A DNA stretch of 64,000 bases from Thalassovita mediterranea (GTDB taxonomy: Bacteria; Pseudomonadota; Alphaproteobacteria; Caulobacterales; Hyphomonadaceae), in contig CP080408.1 in the NCBI GenBank assembly GCA_019448215.1, positions 3,100,001-3,164,000 of the forward strand, in the 5' to 3' direction. A program made the position numbers and the translations under genes. Shown here piece after piece: positions 46,798 to 58,789 of this stretch; position 1 is the stretch's first letter; the number at the start of each line of letters is the position of its first letter. Below the pieces are notes generated by a model. It was not told where the DNA came from. It did not search any database and worked only from the letters and a program-made list of their open reading frames with translations.

Positions 46798-47129
46798 GAC
46801 ACGCGGCTGCACGCTTCCAGCGTGCGGGCGAGCTGATCCTTCACATCATTCAATAGAAGCGCCGCGCCTGCCGGGCTTGGCGGATTGTTCCTGCCTGCCT
46901 GCTCGGCGGCCTGACAGGCAGCGGCCAGATCCTCCGCGCCAATACTGAGGGCTGCGCCTTTCAGTGTATGGGCCGCGTCTGCCCATTGGCTCGCATCAGC
47001 GCGCGGGTCCAGCATGCGGGACCAGATCTGAGCCTGCTGCTGGAAGATACCAATGACTTCATCGGCAAGATCAGCATCGCCTCCAGTCATGGACAGAAGG
47101 TGCTCTATGTTGATCGGCGTGTCGGCCAT
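46746..47129 (-). CDS. Hpt-domain histidine phosphotransfer protein
   Basis: 127-residue protein of phosphorelay signalling. The phosphorylated histidine lies in DAAHTLKGAALSIGA (H54), the conserved HPt motif. I chose ATG 47129 (MADTPINIEHLL) with GGAAG upstream; the upstream in-frame start at 47168 lacks such a site. The C-terminal 17 codons overlap the chorismate mutase gene antisense. No histidine kinase or receiver is adjacent. Confidence 0.85.
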   Translation of the reverse strand: MADTPINIEHLLSMTGGDADLADEVIGIFQQQAQIWSRMLDPRADASQWADAAHTLKGAALSIGAEDLAAACQAAEQAGRNNPPSPAGAALLLNDVKDQLARTLEACSRVSHALSRPGLRASKASNS

Positions 47130-47286
47130 GTCTGGTCTTCCAGTCCTGATGCGGTGCTTGACCAGCAAAGTGGCATGACATCCCTTATCCGGCGGTTAAA
47201 CGCGACCTCCCCTTCCGCCGACAGTTGCGATTGCAAATGATGACAGGAACGGCTATTCTTTAGTCTCTAGGTGGTAGGGAAATTCC

Positions 47287-47430
47287 ATGATCGCGCTTCT
47301 TGTGACGCTCCGCGACTTTTTCGTCGCTATCCTGATCAGCTGGCTTGGCCTTGCAGCAGAGCCTGCAGACAAGCAGGTCCAGCAGGAACCAACACAGCCG
47401 CAGATGGCTTCGCTGGCGGTCTTCCGCTAG
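47287..47430 (+). CDS. Small membrane protein, 47 aa
   Basis: A short open frame with a good ribosome-binding region (AGGGAAATT, 5-12 nt upstream of ATG 47287). It encodes a hydrophobic N-terminal half (LVTLRDFFVAILISWLGLA) and a polar tail (EPADKQVQQEPTQPQM) ending VFR. One membrane helix is likely. It is followed by a hairpin terminator. No family recognised; too short for strong coding statistics. Confidence 0.55.
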   Translation: MIALLVTLRDFFVAILISWLGLAAEPADKQVQQEPTQPQMASLAVFR

Positions 47431-47481
47431 CCGAAAGGGCCTTTCGGGCCCGCTCAAGCACACCTCGTTTCCAAACGAAAC

Positions 47482-47511
47482 AAGGCGCGAGACTTTCGTC
47501 CCGCGCCTTTT
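47482..47511. terminator. Terminator between the small membrane protein gene and acs
   Basis: AAGGCGCG, an inner GAC/GTC extension with TTTC loop, CGCGCCTT followed by TT. Placed to serve the plus-strand small ORF and the minus-strand acs gene, which ends 28 nt away. Confidence 0.7.
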
Positions 47512-47538
47512 CTGATTCGCGCTCTCTCGGGGCCTCGG

Positions 47539-49488
<1,950 letters not shown>

Positions 49489-49609
49489 TGGCGGCGCTGG
49501 CTCCCTTGGTTCTGTTACTGATGGGCGCTGCGCGATGCGCGCCCTTATCTGACCGGGTAAACATGAGCGCTCAGGGCTGCAATGTGAACCCCGTCCCCAT
49601 CGTCAATCA

Positions 49610-49663
49610 CCGGCCTGCCTGTCTCACCTGCAAAACACCTCGCAGCAAGAATAGGCAGGCCGG
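49610..49663. repeat. Perfect 11-nt inverted repeat with 32-nt spacer
   Basis: CCGGCCTGCCT at 49610-49620 and AGGCAGGCCGG at 49653-49663, in the 199-nt gap between the start of acs and the end of copB. No U tract follows on either strand. It could be an mRNA structure or the copB terminator. Confidence 0.5.
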
Positions 49664-49687
49664 CAATTATGAGAGCGCGATGAGGCG

Positions 49688-50488
49688 CTAGTACCAGGCG
49701 CGAATGCCGATGAGGAATGCGGTGGCGTCCGCCTCCCCGCCAGCGGCTTCGATGTAGTCCGCCGTGTCGCCAAAGCTGCGCTGGTACTCAACACCGATAT
49801 AGGGCGCGAACTCCCGCTTGATCTCATAGCGAAGACGAAGCCCCGCGCTCAGCGAGACAAGGCCAGCACCGGTTTCAAGTTCAGGAATGTCCTGCGCGGA
49901 AAACTCCATCTCGGCGCGCGGTTGCAGGATGAGCCGCTGGGTCAGCAAAAGTTCATACTCAGTTTCAATGCGCGAGGTGAGATCCCCATCGGCGGACAGG
50001 AAGGCGGCTGCATCAACCTCGAACAGGTAAGGCGCGAGGCCCTGAACGCCCGCGACAGCATGGGTGCGGCCGAGAGGTTCAAAGTCCTGCCTGACGCCGA
50101 GCTGGAGATCGAAGTAAGAAGAGATCGCACGCGACCAGAGCGCCTGAACCTCAGCCTCTTCGAGCTCCCCTTCGTCTGGCAGATATTCAAGCTCGGTCTT
50201 GAACCAGAGCTTGTTGATATCCCCGCCAATCCAGGCATTCCCGTCGAGCAGCAGGACATCTTCATCATCAAAGGACTGAAGCTCGAAGCGCTCTGCCTGC
50301 AGATAGCTTGTGCGAAGGTCGCCATGACTGGACAGCACCTGATCGCGGGCCTCGGCCATTTCCGCCTCGCCCCAGATCTCATCCGCCTGCCCCCAGGGCT
50401 TCTGCGTTTCCTGTGACAGAGCCACGGGCGCCACAAATAGCGCCGCCATTCCTGCGAGCGCTGCACTCCTGATCATCGACTGTCTCAT
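49688..50488 (-). CDS. copB: CopB-type outer-membrane copper resistance protein
   Basis: 266-residue protein with a signal peptide (MAALFVAPVALSQE). The mature part is a beta-barrel of the CopB/PcoB family: WIGGDINKLWFKTELEY, ALWSRAISSYFDLQLGVRQDF, RIETEYELLLTQRLILQP and the C-terminal AFLIGIRAWY. It lacks the long Met/His-rich N-terminus of some CopB proteins. Overlaps copA by 4 nt, so they are translated together. Confidence 0.93.
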   Translation of the reverse strand: MRQSMIRSAALAGMAALFVAPVALSQETQKPWGQADEIWGEAEMAEARDQVLSSHGDLRTSYLQAERFELQSFDDEDVLLLDGNAWIGGDINKLWFKTELEYLPDEGELEEAEVQALWSRAISSYFDLQLGVRQDFEPLGRTHAVAGVQGLAPYLFEVDAAAFLSADGDLTSRIETEYELLLTQRLILQPRAEMEFSAQDIPELETGAGLVSLSAGLRLRYEIKREFAPYIGVEYQRSFGDTADYIEAAGGEADATAFLIGIRAWY

Positions 50489-52590
50489 TGGTGACCTCCG
50501 TGATCCTTGTGCTGGCTCATATCATGGCCCTCATGCTGCATGCCTGAATGGCCATCATGGTTCATGGCCCCGTGATCCATTTTGCTGTGGCCCATGTTCC
50601 CGTGGTCCATCCCCTCATGGTTCATGCTGCCATGATCCATCTCGCCGTGCTGGCTATGGTCCATGCCTTCATGCTCGGCATGTCCCTGATGGCTGTCGGC
50701 AGGCGCGGCGGCCGCATCATCCGCCGCAGGGATGACCGAAACGACATTCATCATGCCGGCATGCATGTGGAACAGGAGGTGGCAGTGGAATGCCCAGTCG
50801 CCGACATGTTCTGACGAGACATCAAAAGCGACCTTGTCACCGGGCTTCACGATGACGGTGTGCTTGCGCGGACGATGATTGCCGCCGCCATTCTCCAGTT
50901 CGAAGAACATGCCGTGCAGATGAATCGGATGGGGCATCATCGTGTCGTTCACCAGCATGAACCGGACCCGCTCCCCTTCATTCAGGCGGATAGATTCGGT
51001 GACTTCGGAGAACTTCACACCATCGAACGACCACATGTAGCGGTGCATGTTCGAGGTCAGGTGGATTTCAAGCTCACGCTCTGGCGGACGCGTGTCATAG
51101 TTAGGCTCCAGCGAGCGCAGGTCCGCATATGTCAGCACGCGGTGAGGGACGTCCTCAAGGCCAATGCCCGGCTCATCGAGGCGGCTGACCGGCATCATCG
51201 CCAGACCGGCGACGCCCGGCCCATCGGCGTGATTGTGAGCCTGCATCCCCCCCTCCATGGACGACATATCGTGGCCTGAGTGATCCATCCCAGACATGTC
51301 ATGACCAGAGTGGTCCATGCCCGACATATCGCCATGGGTCGAATGATCCATCTTGGACATGTCGTGTCCTTCATGGTTCATGCCGCCCATATCATGCCCC
51401 TCATGGGACATGGCCGCTGCCTCACCCTGTCCGGCTTTCATGCCGGACATGTCGTGCCCCCCATGGCTGCCATGGTCCATCGCCATGTCTTTCATGGTGA
51501 GCGTCGGCACAGGGCGCAGCGCTGGCGCCTCTGCCCGCATGCCGGCACGCGGCCCGAGTGTCGCGACCGCCTGACCTGAGCGGTCGATCGATTCAGCAAC
51601 GAAGGCGTAGGCCTTGGCATCCTGCGGCTCTACTATGACGTCATAGGTTTCAGCGACGCCAATCTGGAACTCGTCTGTCTCGACAGGCCGCACATTGAGT
51701 CCGTCAGCAGCAACGACCGTCATCGGCAGGCCCGGTAGACGGACATTGAAGATCGACATGGCCGACGCATTGATGATGCGAAGACGCACCCGCTCGCCGG
51801 GCTCGAAGACGCCATTCCAGTTGTCGAAGGTCGAGTGCCCGTTGATGAGATAGGTATAGGTCGCCCCAGTGACGTCCGCAATGTCGCGCGGGCTCATCCG
51901 CATGCTGCCCCACATGGCGCGGTCTGCCAGCGCGTCGCCAAAGCCCTCGTCACCGGCGTCCTCAGCAAAGTCGCCAAGCGTGCGCTGGTTGAAATTATAG
52001 GTCTCCGCCGAGGCTTTCAGCTTCTCGAATATCCGGTGCGGATGCTCAAAGCTCCAGTCCGACAGGACCATGACGTATTCGCGGTCATAGGTGACAGGGT
52101 CAGCGCCAGCCGGGTCGATGATCAGCGGGCCATAATGGCCCTGCTGTTCCTGGAGCCCGGAATGCGAGTGATACCAATAGGTGCCTGACTGCGGCACGGC
52201 GAATTTGTACTGGAAGGTCTCGCCGGGCTTGATGCCCGGGAAGGAAACGCCCGGCACGCCGTCCATGTAAAACGGCACAAGAAGCCCATGCCAGTGGATG
52301 CTCGTATCAGCTTTCAGGCGGTTGGTGACGTTGAGTGTCACCTCTTCGCCTTCGCGGAACCGGATCAGCGGCGCAGGCAGCGTTCCATTGACGCCAACCG
52401 CGTGACCCATCTTGCCGCCGATATTGACGGCGAACTCGCCGACATCGAGATCGAAATTATTGCCCGTGAGCGTGGTGATGCCTGTATTGCCGTGCACGGC
52501 GCTGCGGGCCCATGCCGGCAGCAGGCTGGCACTGCCAATCGCAGCGCTGGAGCCGAGCGCGGCGCCTAGAAATGATCGTCTGTTGAACAT
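50485..52590 (-). CDS. copA: CopA-type periplasmic multicopper oxidase with Met/His-rich inserts
   Basis: 701-residue copper-resistance oxidase. Twin-arginine-type signal (MFNRRSFLGAALGSSAA). The four copper-ligand motifs are seen: SIHWHGLLVPF, YWYHSHSGLQ, HPIHLHGMFFE and WAFHCHLLFHMH. A Met/His-rich insert (about residues 363-450) repeats MDHSGHDMSGM-type units, and a second such tail fills the last 70 residues; both should bind many copper ions. The tail is unusually long. Start ATG at 52590; a His-rich exported protein is encoded upstream. Confidence 0.95.
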   Translation of the reverse strand: MFNRRSFLGAALGSSAAIGSASLLPAWARSAVHGNTGITTLTGNNFDLDVGEFAVNIGGKMGHAVGVNGTLPAPLIRFREGEEVTLNVTNRLKADTSIHWHGLLVPFYMDGVPGVSFPGIKPGETFQYKFAVPQSGTYWYHSHSGLQEQQGHYGPLIIDPAGADPVTYDREYVMVLSDWSFEHPHRIFEKLKASAETYNFNQRTLGDFAEDAGDEGFGDALADRAMWGSMRMSPRDIADVTGATYTYLINGHSTFDNWNGVFEPGERVRLRIINASAMSIFNVRLPGLPMTVVAADGLNVRPVETDEFQIGVAETYDVIVEPQDAKAYAFVAESIDRSGQAVATLGPRAGMRAEAPALRPVPTLTMKDMAMDHGSHGGHDMSGMKAGQGEAAAMSHEGHDMGGMNHEGHDMSKMDHSTHGDMSGMDHSGHDMSGMDHSGHDMSSMEGGMQAHNHADGPGVAGLAMMPVSRLDEPGIGLEDVPHRVLTYADLRSLEPNYDTRPPERELEIHLTSNMHRYMWSFDGVKFSEVTESIRLNEGERVRFMLVNDTMMPHPIHLHGMFFELENGGGNHRPRKHTVIVKPGDKVAFDVSSEHVGDWAFHCHLLFHMHAGMMNVVSVIPAADDAAAAPADSHQGHAEHEGMDHSQHGEMDHGSMNHEGMDHGNMGHSKMDHGAMNHDGHSGMQHEGHDMSQHKDHGGHQ

Positions 52591-52668
52591 TGTAAAATCG
52601 GTCTTTCATCTTGTTCTTGAACGGGAAACGGGCGGCACGCGAGGGGTGCCGCATCTGCCGTGCAAGGA

Positions 52669-53097
52669 TCAGATGAGAAGGCTGATTTTCTGGTGCGTGA
52701 GCGTATCTGGGCGGATAGGGGGCTCGTCACCGGGCGGCCACACAGCCCGTTCGGGGACGTCTTTCTCCGCATCGAACTGCAAGGCCGCGGGAATGACGAA
52801 GACAGGCGCCGGAAGCTTTTCGAATACCGGTGTCAGGTCGGGTGCGATCGAGATGCGGTTCAGCAGCGAGCGGGCACAACCCTCACAATCCTCGCTGCCA
52901 TGATCATGCGCCGGGGCCGGTTGCTCGGACGCCATATGATGGGCATGGTCATGCTGGTGATGCTCCATGGTCGGCATGGCGGGCGCGGGCTCAGCAGGCG
53001 TCGATGCACCAGCCGAGAAGACTGCGCAGCCGATCAGACCTGCACTCACGAAGAGCGCGAGCACGCTGAGGCCGAGGAGACGAAGCGACGTAACCAT
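52669..53097 (-). CDS. Exported His-rich protein of the copper operon
   Basis: 142-residue protein. An N-terminal hydrophobic helix (LLGLSVLALFVSAGLIG) is followed by a His/Met-rich stretch (MEHHQHDHAHHM, then HDHGSEDCEGC) and a C-terminal domain (DLTPVFEKLPAPVFVIPAAL). It probably binds copper in the periplasm or at the membrane. It is 78 nt upstream of copA on the same strand. Start ATG at 53097; the ribosome-binding site is weak, and a TTG at 53133 would give a longer form. Confidence 0.72.
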   Translation of the reverse strand: MVTSLRLLGLSVLALFVSAGLIGCAVFSAGASTPAEPAPAMPTMEHHQHDHAHHMASEQPAPAHDHGSEDCEGCARSLLNRISIAPDLTPVFEKLPAPVFVIPAALQFDAEKDVPERAVWPPGDEPPIRPDTLTHQKISLLI

Positions 53098-53179
53098 TGA
53101 GACTAAAAATAAGGGAGTTTGGTCCAGAAGCAACGTGGCAATCCATCAGGGGGCCACTGAAGCATGCTGGAAATCCGCC

Positions 53180-53255
53180 TGGCACGGGCACTAGGACTTG
53201 AACCCAGGACCTGCGGTTTTGGAGACCGCCGCTCTACCAGCTGAGCTATACCCGC
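53180..53255 (-). tRNA. tRNA-Trp (anticodon CCA)
   Basis: Minus-strand cloverleaf: acceptor GCGGGTA with TGCCCGT (G-U at both ends allowed), anticodon loop CTCCAAA, T-loop GGTTCAAGTCC, encoded CCA at 53180-53182. 76 nt. Confidence 0.93.
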
Positions 53256-53328
53256 TCAGGCGAAGCGGTGTAATGCCTGATCAGGCGATGAGTTGCAACA
53301 GCCCAGATGGGCTGTCCTGCAAAAGGCC

Positions 53329-54078
53329 TCAGACGCTCCAGGGCCACTTGTCCCAACCGAGCAGCCTGCGAGTCTCCTGCGCATCGAATTTATAGGCATC
53401 CTCGAGAAAGGCTCTGTCGGCGGGCGAAAGGCTTTCATCGTCGCTGGCGCTATTGTGGCGCGGCTCCGGCTCGAAGGCAAAGCGATCAACGCCAAGGAAG
53501 TCCGTCACCTTGTCGAGCGTCTCCTGAGGGGATTTGGAGAGGTATTCGCTGCGCAGAAAAAGAAGCTGGTCATCGCGGAAGAGGCGCTGAAGGTTGCGGA
53601 CCTGATGGGCGTAATAGCCGCGTGCGAGCTGACTGCGCTCGCGGTCCTGTTTTGGCAGGCTCCGGCGCGCACGCTCCCGCTCAGTGCGGATGGCGTCAGA
53701 GAAGCTCGCGCCTTCACGCTGCAGACGTTTGTCCATGCGAAAGTGCGACCAGGCGCGCTCAACCGGGTCGCGCAGGAGGGTGATTACCTTGATCTCGGGA
53801 TTGTAGCGCCAGAGCCGCTCCAGTGAGCCGGTCCACCATGTGAGGATCGGCGTCGCCTCGCCGAGCCTTGCGCCTTCTGCCTGACGCTGCCATTCAAACT
53901 GACGGTGATAGATGGCGTAGTCGATGAAAGGAATGTGCGTCGGCGGGCGCTTGTCGAAGAAGTGAACCTCCTTCTTCTTCGCCATGGCGATACCCGGGTG
54001 CTGGCGCAGATAGGCATCAAGCGACGTGGTGCCGCCCTTCTGAACGCCGGCAATCATGAAATCGATACGCTTTGGCAT
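53329..54078 (-). CDS. Sulfotransferase-family protein
   Basis: 249-residue PAPS-dependent sulfotransferase. The 5'-phosphosulfate loop is IAGVQKGGTTSLDAYLRQ (residues 9-26) and the 3'-phosphate-binding motif LLRDPVERAWSHF. Similar to carbohydrate or glycan sulfotransferases of the heparan type in bacteria; the acceptor is unknown. It lies between tRNA-Trp and tuf on the same strand, probably as its own unit after the tuf terminator. Confidence 0.9.
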   Translation of the reverse strand: MPKRIDFMIAGVQKGGTTSLDAYLRQHPGIAMAKKKEVHFFDKRPPTHIPFIDYAIYHRQFEWQRQAEGARLGEATPILTWWTGSLERLWRYNPEIKVITLLRDPVERAWSHFRMDKRLQREGASFSDAIRTERERARRSLPKQDRERSQLARGYYAHQVRNLQRLFRDDQLLFLRSEYLSKSPQETLDKVTDFLGVDRFAFEPEPRHNSASDDESLSPADRAFLEDAYKFDAQETRRLLGWDKWPWSV

Positions 54079-54115
54079 GCTCCCGTGTTGGCAAAAGCTG
54101 CCGTGATCAGCAACG

Positions 54116-54147
54116 AAAAAAAGGGCCGCCTCTTACGAGACGGCCCT
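54116..54147 (-). terminator. Rho-independent terminator of tuf
   Basis: AGGGCCG...CGGCCCT stem with an inner CTC/GAG pair, followed on the minus strand by at least five U. Lies about 40 nt after the tuf stop. Confidence 0.85.
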
Positions 54148-54185
54148 CTTGTCTGCTTTTCAGCCTGTTGAGAGGCTGAACGGTC

Positions 54186-55376
<1,191 letters not shown>

Positions 55377-55574
55377 AACACGGCCTCCTCTAGCTACTGT
55401 CCGGCCCGCCGGACGGGGGGTGATGCTTCCTTTTGCCAGCGGGCCTTTGATTCCCGTTGAAGCGGGCGACATACACATGCGCGCGCGCGCTTTCAAGCAC
55501 CCATGACAATTCAAGCGCAGGAGCCGGGCTTTGGTCTTGACAGCCAGCGGCTCAGGCAGTCTCCCTTCCCCCAT

Positions 55575-56279
55575 ATGAGCCAGACAACAGCTTTCCACAC
55601 ATTCGGCACGCCAGAGACGCTCCACGTGGACGCAGCGCACTGGATCGAGACCCGCCTCGCCGACGCACTTGCCCGCCGCGGCAAGGCCAGCCTCATCTGT
55701 TCGGGCGGCTCCACGCCGGGGCCGGTCTACCGAGAGCTGTCGCAGATTGACCTCGACTGGTCGAAAGTTAGCGTCGGCCTCGCTGATGAGCGCTGGGTCG
55801 ATGCGTCCGATGAAGCCTCGAACGAGAGACTGGTCCGCGAGACACTGGTCCAGAACAAGGCGGCCGAAGCAGCGTTCATACCAATGAAGACCGCTGCCGC
55901 CTCACCCTTCGACGCTGTCGAGGAGGTGGACGCGCTCTATCGCCCGATCACCTCGCCCGTCGATGTGATGGTGCTGGGCATGGGCGCCGACGGCCACACG
56001 CTCTCCTGGTTTGCAGACGCCAAAGGCCTCGACGAAGCCATGTCGCCGGATACCACCCGGAACGTGGCCGCCATCGAAGCCGAGAAGTCGAAGACCACCG
56101 GCGACCACACGCTGCGCATGACGCTGACCCTGCCGGTTGTCGCCCGCGCGCGCTACATCCTGCTCCTGATGAGCGGCGACAAGAAACGCACCGTGTTCGA
56201 GCGCCGCAACAGCGCCCACCCCGTCACACAGATGCGCAAAGCCGCAGGCGACGCGCTGACTATTTTTTCCTGCTCCTGA
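55575..56279 (+). CDS. pgl: 6-phosphogluconolactonase
   Basis: 234-residue enzyme of the pentose phosphate and Entner-Doudoroff pathways. Family motifs: [24 protein letters not shown] and [16 protein letters not shown] 55575 ([10 protein letters not shown]) is chosen because it matches the family N-terminus; neither it nor the in-frame 55503 start has a strong ribosome-binding site. It precedes pgi by 14 nt, likely a two-gene operon; the glucose-6-phosphate dehydrogenase gene is not in the window. Confidence 0.9.
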   Translation: MSQTTAFHTFGTPETLHVDAAHWIETRLADALARRGKASLICSGGSTPGPVYRELSQIDLDWSKVSVGLADERWVDASDEASNERLVRETLVQNKAAEAAFIPMKTAAASPFDAVEEVDALYRPITSPVDVMVLGMGADGHTLSWFADAKGLDEAMSPDTTRNVAAIEAEKSKTTGDHTLRMTLTLPVVARARYILLLMSGDKKRTVFERRNSAHPVTQMRKAAGDALTIFSCS

Positions 56280-56293
56280 CCCAAGGCTAACCA

Positions 56294-57841
56294 ATGACAC
56301 TGCATGACCATGCCGATCGGCTGCGTGCCCTGCCCTTCCGCACCATACTGAGCGTCCGGGCTGCCACCAAACCCCTCTCGGCGGCTGGCTGGAACGTCGA
56401 CCTGTCGCGTCACTATCTCGACACAGACGCAAACGCGGCGCTGTTCGCCTTTGCAGAGGACATGAAGCTGAAGACCGCTATCGATCAGCTGTTCGATGGC
56501 GAAATGGTCAATCCATCCGAAGGGCGCGCCGCGCTTCACTGGGCACTGCGGGCGAAGGAGCCGGAAAACGAAACGGTCCGCGACGTTCGCCAGAGCGTCG
56601 TCGATGCAGAAACACTCGCGCAGGAAATTGCCTGGTCCAGCCGCAAGGGCGCGACCGGCGAGCGCTTCAAGGCCGTCGTGCATATCGGCATTGGCGGTTC
56701 TGACTTTGGCCCGCGCCTCATCGCAGATGCTTTCGAGGACCGCCGCCGCGAGGACATCGAGCTGCGCTATTGCGCCAATCTCGACCCGCTGGACCTCGAC
56801 CTCGCCTTGAAGGGTCTCGACCCGGCGCAGACGCTGATCGTGGGCGTTTCCAAATCCTTCGGCACGGAAGAAACACTGTATAATCTCAGCCGCGCCCGCG
56901 ACTGGGTAAAGGCTTCAATTCCAAAGGGTTGGAGCAAACACTTCGCGCTCATCACAGCGAATCGCGGCCGCGCCGTCGAATGGCTGGATGGCGCAGACGG
57001 CCTCATCCTCAACCTGCCCGAAACGATCGGCGGGCGCTTCTCCATCTGGTCGGCAGGGTCGCTGGCCTGCTCCATCGCGCTGCAGTCAGATGTCATGGAA
57101 GACTTCCGCGCTGGCGCCGAAGCCATGGACCAGCATGTTGCCACCGCTGATATCGCAGACAATCTCGCGATCCGTCTCGCCCTGCTCGACTATTGGAACG
57201 CGACAATACTCGGCTTTGGCGCACGCGCGCTGCTCGCCTATTCGCGCCGCCTGAGGCTTCTGCCGGCCTACCTTCAGCAGCTTGAAATGGAATCGAACGG
57301 CAAGTCGGTGCGCCCCGACGGGCGACCCGTCTCAGGCCCGACGGCGCCCCTCCTCTGGGGCGGCGAAGGCACGATCGGCCAGCACTCCTACCATCAGTGG
57401 CTGCATCAGAGCCCATCCATGGTCCCCGCAGAGTTCATCCTCGCCCCTGGCGAGACGTCCGATTCGGATGGTGTTACGGGCCTCACGGCCCATGCGCTCG
57501 CGCAGGCAGAGGTTCTGGCGAATGGGCGGTCACTTGCGGATGTGCAGGCAGATGAGCCAGACCTGCCACTGGAAATCGCTGCACAGAAAGTTCACGCAGG
57601 CGGGCGTCCATCCACGATCCTGCATGCGCCGCGTCTCACCCCGTACCGCCTCGGCAGTCTGATCGCTCTGTTCGAGCACCGCACCTATCTTGCGGGCAAG
57701 CTCTGGGGCCTCAACAGCTTTGACCAATGGGGCGTAGAGCGCGGCAAGACCATGGCCGGACGGCTGAAGCCTGCCTTGCGCGGTGAGCGCCAGGCAAGCG
57801 ACGCCATCACCGCAAAGCTGATCGCCGCGATCCGTTCCTAA
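56294..57841 (+). CDS. pgi: Glucose-6-phosphate isomerase
   Basis: 515-residue enzyme interconverting glucose-6-phosphate and fructose-6-phosphate. Signatures: IGIGGSDFGPRLIADAF, GVSKSFGTEETL, YLQQLEMESNGKSV and NSFDQWGVERGKTMA. Second gene of the pgl-pgi pair and convergent with nusG. It is shorter than the 550-residue E. coli enzyme, as is common in alphaproteobacteria. Confidence 0.96.
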   Translation: MTLHDHADRLRALPFRTILSVRAATKPLSAAGWNVDLSRHYLDTDANAALFAFAEDMKLKTAIDQLFDGEMVNPSEGRAALHWALRAKEPENETVRDVRQSVVDAETLAQEIAWSSRKGATGERFKAVVHIGIGGSDFGPRLIADAFEDRRREDIELRYCANLDPLDLDLALKGLDPAQTLIVGVSKSFGTEETLYNLSRARDWVKASIPKGWSKHFALITANRGRAVEWLDGADGLILNLPETIGGRFSIWSAGSLACSIALQSDVMEDFRAGAEAMDQHVATADIADNLAIRLALLDYWNATILGFGARALLAYSRRLRLLPAYLQQLEMESNGKSVRPDGRPVSGPTAPLLWGGEGTIGQHSYHQWLHQSPSMVPAEFILAPGETSDSDGVTGLTAHALAQAEVLANGRSLADVQADEPDLPLEIAAQKVHAGGRPSTILHAPRLTPYRLGSLIALFEHRTYLAGKLWGLNSFDQWGVERGKTMAGRLKPALRGERQASDAITAKLIAAIRS

Positions 57842-57865
57842 GTTCTGGTTGTACGGAAAAATCCG

Positions 57866-58411
57866 TTAGCTGATCTTGTCGACCTGCGAGTATTCGAGAT
57901 CGACAGGCGTTGCGCGCCCAAAGATCGAGACCGACACTTTCAGGCGGCCAGCTGCTTCGTCGACTTCTTCCACGCCGCCTTCGAAGCCCTGGAACGCGCC
58001 TTCGTTGACGCGGACCTGCTCGCCAATCTCGAACGAGATTTGCGGACGTGGACGTTCAGCTGCTGGCTCGTCTGCCGTGCCAAGGATACGGTCAACTTCG
58101 CGCTGCGGCACTGGCAGCGGGCGTTTGCCGCCTTCAGCACCGAGGAAGCCTGAAACTTTCGGCGTGTCACGAACAAGGTGATAGACGTCGTCGGTCAGGT
58201 TTGCCTTCAGCAGGACGTAGCCCGGGAAGTAACGCTTCTCGACAGTCTTCTTCTTGCCGCGAACGACTTCAACGACTTCTTCAGTCGGAACTTCAATCTC
58301 TTCGATCAGCTCGGACAGGTTCTTGAGGTTCGCCTGATCGCGAATGGTCTGGGCGACCTTCTTCTCAAAGTTCGAGTAAGCGTGAACGATATACCATTTG
58401 GCCTCGGCCAT
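57866..58411 (-). CDS. nusG: Transcription termination/antitermination factor NusG
   Basis: 181-residue protein. N-terminal NGN domain (AKWYIVHAYSNFEKKVAQTI) and a C-terminal KOW domain (FEIGEQVRVNEGAFQGFEGG). Binds RNA polymerase and Rho. 24 nt downstream of secE as usual. The ribosomal genes rplK, rplA, rplJ and rplL that normally follow are absent here; pgi is convergent instead. Confidence 0.97.
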   Translation of the reverse strand: MAEAKWYIVHAYSNFEKKVAQTIRDQANLKNLSELIEEIEVPTEEVVEVVRGKKKTVEKRYFPGYVLLKANLTDDVYHLVRDTPKVSGFLGAEGGKRPLPVPQREVDRILGTADEPAAERPRPQISFEIGEQVRVNEGAFQGFEGGVEEVDEAAGRLKVSVSIFGRATPVDLEYSQVDKIS

Positions 58412-58435
58412 GGGCGGGGCACTCCTTGAAATTTG

Positions 58436-58651
58436 TTAGGCGCCAAGACCGGTGATCAGACGGATCACGATACCGATTACGAAATCGGCGCTGAACAGGA
58501 AAAGTGCCACGAGGATCGACATGATCACGACCATGATGGTCGCCTGCACCGTTTCCTGCGGCGAAGTCCATGTCACCTTGCGGCCTTCCGCCTCGACCTG
58601 GCGAGCGAAGGTCACAGGGTCCACGCTTTTTTTCTTGTCCTTATCGGCCAT
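58436..58651 (-). CDS. secE: Preprotein translocase subunit SecE
   Basis: 71-residue inner-membrane subunit of the SecYEG channel. Starts MADKDKKKSVDPVTFARQ; the conserved amphipathic stretch KVTWTSPQETVQATIMVVIM precedes the single membrane helix. Start ATG at 58651 (the longer frame from 58741 is not homologue-like). Upstream is a perfect 7-nt palindrome. tRNA-Trp, often beside secE, is 5 kb away here. Confidence 0.95.
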   Translation of the reverse strand: MADKDKKKSVDPVTFARQVEAEGRKVTWTSPQETVQATIMVVIMSILVALFLFSADFVIGIVIRLITGLGA

Positions 58652-58681
58652 CAAATACGTCCTGAAAGTCCGGGGAATTGT

Positions 58682-58697
58682 TACGGTCTCGACCGTA
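58682..58697. promoter_or_regulatory. Perfect palindrome upstream of secE
   Basis: TACGGTC-TC-GACCGTA, 31 nt before the secE start codon. The arms are perfect. It may be an operator or an RNA hairpin in the leader; no T tract follows. Confidence 0.35.
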
Positions 58698-58789
58698 TCG
58701 ATGCACCGCCATACTCTTCCTTGCGCTGATTGTGAAGGCATGTGGGTGCAGGAAGTTCTGCAGGCAAGGTCGTAGCGCCTGCTGAGGCG

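Noticed and set aside
51240-51500. Met/His codon repeats in copA considered as a DNA tandem repeat or CRISPR-like array
   Set aside because: The units are degenerate at DNA level, in frame and encode metal-binding repeats; there are no spacers.
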